A stretch of 28,009 nucleotides of DNA from OLB7 sp966250335 (GTDB taxonomy: Bacteria > Bacteroidota > Ignavibacteria > OLB7). The stretch lies in NCBI GenBank assembly GCA_966250335.1, contig CBINGZ010000055.1, forward strand, positions 1 to 28,009, written 5' to 3'. This document shows positions 9,044 to 18,261 of this stretch, in pieces. The notes beneath the pieces are model-generated. The model saw only the letters and a program-made list of their open reading frames with translations, was not told the DNA's origin and ran no database searches. Made by a program: the position numbers and the translations under genes. Numbering within the stretch: the first letter of the stretch is position 1; the number at the start of each line of letters is the position of its first letter.

Positions 9044-10074
9044 ACGCGTAAACAAGAAATGAGAATGGGTATATGCCGGAGCCGGGTGTGTAGGGTACAT
9101 TCCGACCGTCGGCGAAGGAGGATTGTTCACAATTCGGACGAACTCAGGGAAATAGGCGGATACGCCCCTTCCCGATCGTCATATATCCGATATATATATG
9201 CGGACCGGGTCGACCCGGAAGAGGTCGACACGATCTCGGAGCGCGCGTTGCCGGTAACTGCAGGGGGTATATGGGTAAGGTTTCCGACGAAATCGGCGGA
9301 GCCGTATCGGGAACCGTGCTGAGACGAGGGGGTGGGGACGAACGGAACATGCGGAACGACCCGGGCTGCCTGGGGACAACCGGTCTGCTCCAATGAATCC
9401 GAGAGGACTGTTCCGGGAATAGAGATGCTGGCGCCCGTCGAATCGGACGGCGTGACGCCGGATTCGCGGGATCTATCGAGGCCCTGTCCCGTGGGACGCC
9501 CCGTTACGGGACGAAGGACAGATATGGAGGAAACGAAGGTAACAGATAACTGCATAACTGCATTGTTCAGTTACCCTCCGTACTTCTCTTCGCTTCGACA
9601 TGGGAGCATTGTGACAATACACAATTGCGTCGCTCCCTTGCCCGACTCTTGCCAGAGCACGGCAGGTAGTTACCTGTACTTCCTCGACGCACAATATACA
9701 CGCCCTCCCCCGCGGCGTACAAGAAAAATGTTGGAAGACAGATACATCCCTGCACGATATTAGCGTTTTTTCTACGGATAGAGGGATTGGGGGAAATATC
9801 GCAACGCAAGATTACGGGATTCTAAAATGTATCCTCCCTCCTTCTGAAGTTCCATCCTCTCAAAAACCTTTGAAAGATGCCGAAAACAGGCGATTTGAGA
9901 CCAATTTCCACGCCCGAGAGGTGACCGGCCGGAAGCGCGGATTATGTATCGTGATCGACGGGTGTTCCTTCCCTACCTCTTCGTTTCAGACTCCCGGAAG
10001 AGCGTAAACGTCCAATCAAATCATATAACGATATATAATTATTGGGTAGTTTTACGGATGTGCCCCGCGACGGC
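9044..10074. other. Long gene-poor spacer with several inverted repeats
   Basis: About 1 kb lies between the CDF transporter stop and the secreted-protein start, both on the minus strand. Short frames on both strands have irregular codon use, no family resemblance and no ribosome site. Composition shifts to less GC, with AT-rich patches near 9181-9200 and 10020-10050. Several hairpins cluster at 9484-9677. The spacer probably contains the promoter and leader of the secreted-protein gene; no tRNA or standard ncRNA was recognised. Confidence 0.55.
9602..9637. other. Strong intergenic hairpin of unknown role
   Basis: GGGAGC (9602-9607) pairs with GCTCCC (9632-9637), and the adjoining ATTGTG (9608-9613) pairs with CACAAT (9620-9625) around a 6-nt loop, leaving a 6-nt one-sided bulge. 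The 12 pairs lie in non-coding DNA. Other short inverted repeats are at 9539-9578 (GGTAAC/GTTACC) and 9663-9676 (CAGGT/ACCTG). It could be a structured leader, a small RNA or a terminator. Confidence 0.35.
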
Positions 10075-11064
10075 TTACAGGATCTTCTGGGTGCTCTCCA
10101 CCGTGAACACGTTCTCCAGTTCATGCCCGTGCTGCCGGACGTGGCAGTCCGACTTGCGGCAGTAGACGCAGAGATGATAGCCGCAGGGGTCCATGTGAAT
10201 CAGCACGTCGGCATGGCCGTCGAACTCGTCGGTGATCGCCTCCTCCACCGTATGCATCATCCCGTGCGCCTGTTCCAGCGAGAAATAATATGGGAGGGTG
10301 AGATGGAAGTCGATGAAGACCCTCTCCCCCGCTCTCCAGGCGCGAAGTCTGTGCATGTCGATCATGTCGGGGGTCCGGATCGCGTTCACCGCCTGCACCG
10401 TCCGTTCCAGCGTCTCCGGATCGGTCACGTTCATCAGGCCGCGGAACGACTCCCTCACCAGCTTGTAGCCGGTCACCACGATGTTCAGCGCCACGGCGAT
10501 GGCGACGATCGGATCGAGGATCACGACACCGGTGATCTGCACCAGGATGAGCCCGACAAGCACGCCGATCGAGGTGTAGCTGTCGGTGAGGACATGCTTC
10601 CCGTCCGCGACCAGAACCAGCGAGTTGGTCCGCTTCCCGACACGGACCAGATAGAACCCGAGGACGAGATTGATCGCCCCGGCCGCCCCCACGATCACCG
10701 AGCCGATCTCGATCGATGTCAGGGTGACGCCGGAGATCAGGTCGCCGATCGCCTCACGGCAGATCGCAATGGCCGCGATCACGATCAGCGCCCCCTCCGC
10801 CCCGGCCGAGAAATATTCGAGCTTGCCGTAGCCGTACGGGTGCTTGGAGTCGGCGGGACGTCCCACCCGGACCACGCTGAAGAGGGCGATGCCGGTGGCG
10901 ATCACATGGACGACCGACTCCAGCGCGTCGGAAAGGATCGCGGCGGAGTTCGTCAGCAGGTAGCCGCCGACCTTCATCACCAGCATCAGCAGACCGACGG
11001 CGAAGGAGAGAAGCGCCGCCTTCAACCGCATCGACTGAATGCCGCTCTGCGTCTCTTGAGTCAT
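10075..11064 (-). CDS. Cation diffusion facilitator (CDF) family metal transporter with Cys/His-rich tail
   Basis: A 329-aa inner-membrane divalent metal efflux protein driven by proton antiport, as known for the family. It has six predicted membrane helices followed by a cytoplasmic domain (about 205-290). The helix 5 metal site HVLTD (His157, Asp161) is intact. The helix 2 site reads SDALES (Asp46), which differs from the D-x3-D or H-x3-D of the characterised transporters YiiP and ZitB. KHPYGYGKLEY after helix 2 is a family hallmark. The tail has Cys294, 299, 302 and 307 followed by His308, 312 and 314, a plausible extra zinc-binding module. An in-frame GTG at 11085 would add 7 residues; neither start has a clear ribosome site. 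It is divergent from the 67-aa membrane peptide. The metal cannot be told from sequence. Confidence 0.88.
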   Translation of the reverse strand: MTQETQSGIQSMRLKAALLSFAVGLLMLVMKVGGYLLTNSAAILSDALESVVHVIATGIALFSVVRVGRPADSKHPYGYGKLEYFSAGAEGALIVIAAIAICREAIGDLISGVTLTSIEIGSVIVGAAGAINLVLGFYLVRVGKRTNSLVLVADGKHVLTDSYTSIGVLVGLILVQITGVVILDPIVAIAVALNIVVTGYKLVRESFRGLMNVTDPETLERTVQAVNAIRTPDMIDMHRLRAWRAGERVFIDFHLTLPYYFSLEQAHGMMHTVEEAITDEFDGHADVLIHMDPCGYHLCVYCRKSDCHVRQHGHELENVFTVESTQKIL

Positions 11065-11305
11065 GGAGTGTGGGTTCTTCTGCACGGATTGAATGCCCCC
11101 GGCCGCCGGGAGACGACCCGGAAAGAAGTATCAGGACGTCACCGCCGCGGCCGAAGGCGGAAGAGATGAAACAACTCGCTATCTTGGCCCGTAGCGGACC
11201 CCGGACCTACACGGAATCCGACCACGGGCATCGAACGATGGGGCATACGCGCCCGACTTTCCGACGTCACCGGGTATAACGACACGATACATATTTTTCT
11301 TTCCT

Positions 11306-11310
11306 GGAGG
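11306..11310 (+). promoter_or_regulatory. Ribosome binding site of small membrane protein
   Basis: GGAGG is 8 nt before the ATG at 11319, a clear Shine-Dalgarno site that supports the short ORF as a real gene. Confidence 0.7.
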
Positions 11311-11318
11311 AAACCGTT

Positions 11319-11522
11319 ATGACTGGCAAAAATATCCTGGCGATCGTTCTGGCCATCGTGGTCGGCTACTTCGCCATCAAGATCATTTTCGGCCTGATCG
11401 GCATCGTCTTCACACTCGTCTGGTGGCTGATCGGCATCGCGGCGGTTGCCGGTGTCGCCTACCTCCTCTACCGCGGAATCAGATCGGTCCTCGGCAGCGG
11501 CGGGTTCAAGAGACTGACCTGA
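11319..11522 (+). CDS. Small hydrophobic membrane protein
   Basis: A 67-residue peptide with a strong ribosome site. Residues about 5-52 are almost entirely hydrophobic and can form two membrane helices (ILAIVLAIVVGYFAIKIIFG and LVWWLIGIAAVAGVAYLLY), followed by a short basic tail (YRGIRSVLGSGGFKRLT). It is monocistronic, divergent from the CDF transporter gene and closed by a strong bidirectional terminator at 11568-11600. No family was recognised and no function is assigned. Confidence 0.75.
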   Translation: MTGKNILAIVLAIVVGYFAIKIIFGLIGIVFTLVWWLIGIAAVAGVAYLLYRGIRSVLGSGGFKRLT

Positions 11523-11567
11523 CAGCCTTCCGCCCCCTTGAAGGGAAGGTACGTCAGGATGAGATAA

Positions 11568-11600
11568 AAAATGGCGCGAACGGGAAGTTCGCGCCATTTT
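11568..11600. terminator. Bidirectional intrinsic terminator
   Basis: A perfect 14-bp stem (AAAATGGCGCGAAC with its complement) encloses a 5-nt loop GGGAA. It ends in TTTT on the plus strand and gives a run of T on the minus strand (plus-strand AAAAAA at 11566-11571). It sits between the convergent small membrane protein gene and ahcY and can serve both. Confidence 0.9.
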
Positions 11601-11651
11601 CATATACAGCTCGGTCCCCCGTTGCAGGGACCGGTTCGTCGGGACCTTCGA

Positions 11652-12929
11652 TCAGGTGCCGGCCGAATAGTCGTCCATATACTCGACCTGCTCCGGCGTG
11701 AGGGTGTCCAGGCCGATCCCCATGGTGGCGAGCTTCAGCATGGCGATCTCCTGATCCTGCTCGGCGGGGATATCGTAGACACGGTTGTCCCACTTCTCGC
11801 CGCGGGAATGCGCCTCGGCAAGACGGACCTGCGACATGAACTGGTTGGCGAACGACATATCCATCACCTCCGACGGATGTCCCTCGGCGGCGGCCAGGTT
11901 CACCAGACGACCCTGCGCCAGCAGATAGATCTTCCTGCCGTCGCTGAGCGAGTATTCCTCGTTGTTGTCGCGGATCGTCCTCTTGCCGCCGGAGATCGAC
12001 TCCAGATCGGCGATGTTGATCTCGCAGTCGTAATGGCCGGTGTTGCAGACCACGGCGCCGTCCCTCATCATCTCGAAATGTCGCTTCGTGATAATGTCCT
12101 TGATGCCGGTGGCGGTCACGAAGATATCTCCCAGGCGGGCAGCCTCGTCCATCTCCATCACGCGCATCCCCTCCAGGGTCGCCTTCAGGGCGGCGGTCGG
12201 CTTCACCTCGGTGACGATGACGTTGGCCCCCATTCCCTTGGCGCGGAGCGCGACACCCTTGCCGCAATGTCCGTAGCCGGCCACCACGAAGTTCTTGCCG
12301 GCGAGCATGACCGAGGTGGCGCGGATGATGCCGTCGAGCGTCGACTGACCCGTGCCGTAGACGTTGTCGAAGTCCCACTTCGTCTCGGCGTCGTTGACGG
12401 CGATCACCGGGTAGTTGAGGGCGCCGTCGGCGGCCATGGCGCGCAGACGGTGGACGCCGGTGGTGGTCTCCTCGGTGCCGCCGATGATGCCGGCGGCGAG
12501 CTCGGGATACTTGTTGTGGACCGTGAAGATCAGGTCCGCGCCGTCGTCGAGCGTCAGGTTCGGGTTGATGACCAGGGTCTGGTCGATGCACCAGTAGAAC
12601 TCCTCGGTGTTCAGCCCGTGCCATGCGAAGATCTTCACCCCATCCTCGGCCAGCGCGGCGGCGACGGCGTCGTTGGTGGAGAGAGGATTGCAGCCGGACC
12701 AGGAGAGCTCGGCGCCGGCGGCGCGCAGGGTGCGGATCAGCACCGCGGTCTCCTTGGTGACATGCAGACATCCCGCAATACGATATCCCTTCAGCGGCTG
12801 CGTCTGGCTGTACTTCTCGCGCAGGGCCATCATCACCGGCATGCGGCTCTCGGCCCACTCGATCAGCCTGCGTCCCTCGTCGGCGAGGGCAAGGTCCGCG
12901 ACCTTGTACTGACCTTCAATATGATCCAT
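11652..12929 (-). CDS. ahcY: Adenosylhomocysteinase (S-adenosyl-L-homocysteine hydrolase)
   Basis: A 425-aa cytosolic enzyme that splits S-adenosylhomocysteine reversibly into homocysteine and adenosine, removing the product of SAM-dependent methylation. Visible features are AGCLHVTKETAVLI near 52, SWSGCNPLSTND near 76, the EETTTGVHRL segment near 153, KWDFDNVYGTGQS near 184 and the NAD-binding glycine motif GYGHCGKG at 218-225, then NTGHYDCEI and GRLVNLAAAEGHPSEVMDMSF. The C-terminus ends EQVEYMDDYSAGT, shorter than the PFKPDHYRY end of the eukaryotic type and normal for bacterial short forms. It follows metK by 88 bp on the same strand, a sensible activated-methyl-cycle pair. Confidence 0.97.
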   Translation of the reverse strand: MDHIEGQYKVADLALADEGRRLIEWAESRMPVMMALREKYSQTQPLKGYRIAGCLHVTKETAVLIRTLRAAGAELSWSGCNPLSTNDAVAAALAEDGVKIFAWHGLNTEEFYWCIDQTLVINPNLTLDDGADLIFTVHNKYPELAAGIIGGTEETTTGVHRLRAMAADGALNYPVIAVNDAETKWDFDNVYGTGQSTLDGIIRATSVMLAGKNFVVAGYGHCGKGVALRAKGMGANVIVTEVKPTAALKATLEGMRVMEMDEAARLGDIFVTATGIKDIITKRHFEMMRDGAVVCNTGHYDCEINIADLESISGGKRTIRDNNEEYSLSDGRKIYLLAQGRLVNLAAAEGHPSEVMDMSFANQFMSQVRLAEAHSRGEKWDNRVYDIPAEQDQEIAMLKLATMGIGLDTLTPEQVEYMDDYSAGT

Positions 12930-12983
12930 TGTCGCTCCTGATATATGCTGTTGTTATGTAGAATGTTCCGATATGAATTGCAC

Positions 12984-13007
12984 CGCCCGTGCCAGCCGCG
13001 ACGGGCG
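12984..13007 (-). terminator. Hairpin between metK and ahcY
   Basis: CGCCCGT (12984-12990) pairs with ACGGGCG (13001-13007) around a 10-nt loop, 11 bp behind the metK stop. There is no T tract, so it may be a weak terminator, an attenuator or an RNA-stability stem between two genes that look co-transcribed. Confidence 0.35.
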
Positions 13008-13017
13008 TCGGCGCCCC

Positions 13018-14175
13018 TTACTTCGCGGCCTTCTGAAGCTTCCTGACCAGATCGAGTCCCTCCCACGTGAACCCTTCGCCGGTGCGGCCGAAGTGACCGT
13101 AGGCGGCGGTCTGCCTGTAGATCGGATTGCGAAGCTTAAGTCTTTTGATGATCCCCTGCGGCGACATGTCGACCTCCTTTCCAAGGATCGTCTCCAGCTC
13201 GCGGTCCGGCCTGACGCCGGTGCCGTGGGTGTCGACCCGGAGCGAGACCGGCTCCTTAACGCCGATGGCGTAGGCCACCTGGATGGTGCACTCGCGGGCG
13301 AGACCGGCGGCAACCACGTTCTTGGCAAGATGCCGTGTGGCGTATGCGGCCGAGCGGTCGACCTTGGAGGGGTCCTTGCCGGAGAAGGCGCCGCCGCCGT
13401 GCGGGGCGCGTCCGCCGTAGGTGTCGACGATGATCTTGCGGCCGGTGAGACCGGTGTCGCCGTGCGGCCCGCCGATCTCGAAATTGCCGGTGGGGTTCAC
13501 ATGGAGGATCGTGTTCCTGTCCATCATCTCCGCCGGGATCACCTCGCGGATGACATGCGCCAGAAGATCGGCCTTGATCTTCTTCTGCATCGCCTCGCTG
13601 CTCTTGAACGGATCGTGCTGGGTGGAGACGACGATGGTGTGGACGCGACGCGGACGGTTGTCCTCATCGTACTCTATCGTGACCTGACTCTTCGAATCGG
13701 GGCGGAGGTAGGGCATCGGCGAACCGGGCATCTTGCGGACCTCGGCCAGGCGCTGCATCAGCTTGTGCGCGAAGACGAGCGGCATCGGCATATACTCCGG
13801 CGTCTCGTCCGAGGCGTAGCCGAACATCATCCCCTGATCTCCGGCGCCGCCGGTGTCCACGCCGCGCGAGATATCGGGGGACTGGGAGTGGACGGCGTTC
13901 AGCACGCCGCACGAATCGCAGTCGAAACGGAGCTCGGGGCGGGTATAACCGATCTGACGTATCGTTTCACGAGCGACGTCGGCGAAGTCGACATAGGTCT
14001 TCGTCGTGATCTCGCCGCCGATGACGACCAGCCCGGTGGTCACGAATGTCTCGCAGGCGACGCGCGAGGCGGGATCCTTGGCAAGGATGGCGTCGAGAAT
14101 CGCGTCGGATATCTGATCCGACACTTTGTCGGGATGCCCCTCGGATACCGACTCGGATGTGAAGAGATAGGACAT
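13018..14175 (-). CDS. metK: S-adenosylmethionine synthetase
   Basis: A 385-aa cytosolic enzyme making S-adenosylmethionine from methionine and ATP. It starts with the family N-terminus LFTSESVSEGHPDKVSDQIS (HPDK at 14-17). The signature GAGDQG is at 110-115 and the P-loop-like GGGAFSGKD at 260-268. HVNPTGNFEIGGPHGDTGLTGRK lies just before the latter, and YGHFGR is near the end. Length matches the bacterial family. No strong ribosome site precedes the ATG. The gene lies 66 bp downstream of a nucleotidyltransferase gene and 88 bp upstream of ahcY, so all three may share a transcript. No SAM riboswitch was seen in the short upstream gap. Confidence 0.97.
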   Translation of the reverse strand: MSYLFTSESVSEGHPDKVSDQISDAILDAILAKDPASRVACETFVTTGLVVIGGEITTKTYVDFADVARETIRQIGYTRPELRFDCDSCGVLNAVHSQSPDISRGVDTGGAGDQGMMFGYASDETPEYMPMPLVFAHKLMQRLAEVRKMPGSPMPYLRPDSKSQVTIEYDEDNRPRRVHTIVVSTQHDPFKSSEAMQKKIKADLLAHVIREVIPAEMMDRNTILHVNPTGNFEIGGPHGDTGLTGRKIIVDTYGGRAPHGGGAFSGKDPSKVDRSAAYATRHLAKNVVAAGLARECTIQVAYAIGVKEPVSLRVDTHGTGVRPDRELETILGKEVDMSPQGIIKRLKLRNPIYRQTAAYGHFGRTGEGFTWEGLDLVRKLQKAAK

Positions 14176-14241
14176 GAGTGTGATTCGCTTGTATTGAGCT
14201 GATTGGTCGTATTGTATCGCTTCCGTCCCCCCGAGGGAAGG

Positions 14242-15216
14242 TCACCCGAGATGAAGCTCGGAGCTTGCGCCGATGTTGATCTGTCTGAAGACCCCGCGGA
14301 CGAGCGCATCGTTACCGATGATCGACTCGTTGAGCATCGCCTGCTCCACCACCGCGTTCTCCCCCACGATCGTGTCGATGATCATCGAATCGCTGACCAC
14401 CGCGCCGTCGGCGATCGTCGCGAACGGACCGATGATGGAGTTGGAGATCTTGGCCGAGGGAGAGATATGAACGGGAGGATTGATGACGACGCCGGAGATC
14501 TTCCGCTCCAGCGAGCGCTTGGTCAGAAGATGCCGGTTCGTGGCAAGAAGCGTCTCGGGCTTGCCGCAGTCGTACCAGCCGTCGACATGGAAGGTCGTGA
14601 ACTTCTCCCCCCGCTCGATCATCATCTGAAGGGCGTCGGTGAGCTGGTACTCCCCCTGTCTCCCCCGCTCCCCCTCCACAAGACGTTCCAGGCACTCGGC
14701 CAGCAGCCGGGGATGCTTGATGAAGTAGAGTCCGACGATCGCCAGGTTCGTGGGGGGCTTCTCCGGCTTCTCCACCAGATGTCCCACGAAGCCCGATTTC
14801 ATCTCCACCACCCCGAACCGCCTCGGGTCCTCGACATGCTTCACGCCGAGCGCGGAATATTCCCCCGCCAGGACCGGACGCAGGTCGACGTCGAAGATGG
14901 TGTCGCCGAGAATGATCAGCAGAGGATCGTCCGTCAGCGCCTCGCGGGCCAGATAGATCGCATGCCCGAGCCCCTCCAGCACCGGCTGCTCCACGAAGTT
15001 CACTTCGAAATCGTAGTGGCTGCGGACGTACTCCTCGACCATGTTCCCCATGTAGCCGACGATGATCGTCGCGGAAGTTATCCCTTCCCGCAGGAGACGA
15101 TCGAGGATATGACCGAGAATCGGTTTCCCCGCGACGTTGAGCAGCACCTTGGGAAGCGTGTATGTGTGAGGTCGCAGCCGGGTGCCGACGCCTGCAACGG
15201 GGATTATCGCGTGCAT
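14242..15216 (-). CDS. NDP-sugar pyrophosphorylase-type nucleotidyltransferase with left-handed beta-helix tail
   Basis: A 324-aa protein of the RmlA/GlmU-like nucleotidyltransferase family, which joins a sugar-1-phosphate to an NTP to form an activated sugar for glycan synthesis. The start at 15216 places the core signature at the N-terminus: AIIPVAGVGTRLRPHTYTLPK, with Gly-rich loop 9-13 and Lys23. Further landmarks are GLGHAIYLA, LIILGDTIFDVDL (metal-binding Asp), VVEMKSGFVGHLVEKPEKP, and WYDCGKPETLLATNRHLL. Residues about 245-305 show hexapeptide-like repeats (ISNSIIGPFATIADGAVVSD) predicting a left-handed beta-helix. It could be a glucose-1-phosphate thymidylyl- or uridylyltransferase; substrate cannot be set by sequence. 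It is the first gene of the minus-strand run ahead of metK and is divergent from the NAD synthetase gene. Confidence 0.9.
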   Translation of the reverse strand: MHAIIPVAGVGTRLRPHTYTLPKVLLNVAGKPILGHILDRLLREGITSATIIVGYMGNMVEEYVRSHYDFEVNFVEQPVLEGLGHAIYLAREALTDDPLLIILGDTIFDVDLRPVLAGEYSALGVKHVEDPRRFGVVEMKSGFVGHLVEKPEKPPTNLAIVGLYFIKHPRLLAECLERLVEGERGRQGEYQLTDALQMMIERGEKFTTFHVDGWYDCGKPETLLATNRHLLTKRSLERKISGVVINPPVHISPSAKISNSIIGPFATIADGAVVSDSMIIDTIVGENAVVEQAMLNESIIGNDALVRGVFRQINIGASSELHLG

Positions 15217-15412
15217 TGATAGAACATTTTCGTTGCCGACCGCACAACTTACTAAATGCGGGATGAACGGCAATTGAGGCCCCGGCCGCAAAACCGTAAG
15301 GGGGTGTTATAGGGGAATGTGGCGATTATGGGGTGAAACGCCGTACTTTGGCGCAGCCGCGTTCCCCGGAACCGGCCGGCAGAACATGACGCAATGACAA
15401 CGACACGAAGCG

Positions 15413-17479
<2,067 letters not shown>

Positions 17480-17502
17480 CTCCCGCACCCTCACCGGGAA
17501 CG

Positions 17503-17671
17503 GCTCCCGAAGGGAGCACCCATTTGTAGCCACGGGCCGTTCATAATGTTCCAAGCCCTGAAGGGGCGTACCATTCTTCTCGTCATGGATGAGGAAGAAT
17601 GGTGCGCACCTTCGGCGCTAAGGAAAAGGTATGGGGCGTCCGCAGCTACACATGGTTCGCCCCTTCGGGGC
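17503..17671. repeat. REP-like composite palindrome of four GAA-loop hairpins
   Basis: Four short hairpins with a GAA (or TTC) loop lie at 17503-17517 (GCTCCC-GAA-GGGAGC), 17555-17567 (GCCCT-GAA-GGGGC), 17606-17618 (GCACC-TTC-GGCGC) and 17659-17671 (GCCCC-TTC-GGGGC). The first two are in one orientation and the last two inverted. ACCATTCTTC (17570-17579) is mirrored by GAAGAATGGT (17594-17603), and TGTAGC (17525-17530) by GCTACA (17645-17650). The whole is therefore one imperfect palindrome. AGCCCCGAAGGGGCG-type units resemble dispersed intergenic repeats known from several Bacteroidota and other phyla. It sits between the convergent nadE and 178-aa gene and may also end transcription. Confidence 0.75.
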
Positions 17672-17724
17672 TGGAAGAAGGGAGATACAGGGCGTTCAAC
17701 GGAATCATCCGATCGACGAACGAT

Positions 17725-18261
17725 TCAATAACTGAGATCGGCGTTTTCGTCGGTCGGGGTCAGCGACTCCGGGGATCGGAGAAGATCCCGGTCGATCTTC
17801 TCCCACATCCCCAGCTTTTTCAGCACCGGCTCCGCCTCGAACTGTCCAACCACCGACCACCCCCCTCCCCGCCTGTGATGAAGCGAGAAGAGCGGTTTGA
17901 ACCCGGACGACTTCCTGGCGATGAAGACGAGGAACCAGACGTCGTTCTCGGGAAATATCGGCATACGACCATAGTAATGCCACGGGTCCTCCTCCCTGTT
18001 GTCGTAGCTGTCGCCGGTCGGGGTCATGACGGCCATGTCGCGGAGCAACGCGCAGATCGTGTCACGAGAGATCGGATATTTCCTCCCCTGAAGCTCCACC
18101 ATCGTCGGAAGCAGGGAGTCGCAACGGATCTCCGCCAGGAGTTTCTGATCCCCTTCCGCCCGGAAATAGGTGGCCCAGAGAACGACCATGAGAAGGATCG
18201 CCCCGCCGACGAGCCCCCCGACCAGCAGCTTGGATGGGTTGATCGCTCCACGATGTTTCAT
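17725..18261 (-). CDS. Hypothetical single-pass membrane protein, coupled to UbiD-family gene
   Basis: A 178-aa protein of unrecognised family. Residues 11-32 form one membrane helix (LLVGGLVGGAILLMVVLWA) after a short basic N-terminus, so the rest (33-178) is probably periplasmic. That part has regular mixed composition and conserved-looking aromatic stretches (WHYYGRMPIFPENDVWFLVFIA) but no known motif. The ATG at 18261 shares its A with the TGA stop of the upstream UbiD-family gene (TGATG), which implies translational coupling and possibly a linked role. Codon use matches the neighbours. The same frame is open further upstream inside the decarboxylase gene, but that extension is a shadow. 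Confidence 0.75.
   Translation of the reverse strand: MKHRGAINPSKLLVGGLVGGAILLMVVLWATYFRAEGDQKLLAEIRCDSLLPTMVELQGRKYPISRDTICALLRDMAVMTPTGDSYDNREEDPWHYYGRMPIFPENDVWFLVFIARKSSGFKPLFSLHHRRGGGWSVVGQFEAEPVLKKLGMWEKIDRDLLRSPESLTPTDENADLSY

Noticed and set aside
9181..9200. AT-rich stretch ATATATCCGATATATATATG as a promoter or origin element
   Set aside because: Simple alternating AT sequence; no -35/-10 pair, DnaA boxes or neighbouring replication gene.
9332..9763. 143-codon plus-strand frame in the 9-10 kb spacer
   Set aside because: Irregular composition, no ribosome site, no domain, and it runs across several hairpins.
17546..17731. 61-codon plus-strand frame starting MFQALKGRTILL
   Set aside because: It lies inside the REP-like palindrome and is best explained as translation of repeat DNA.
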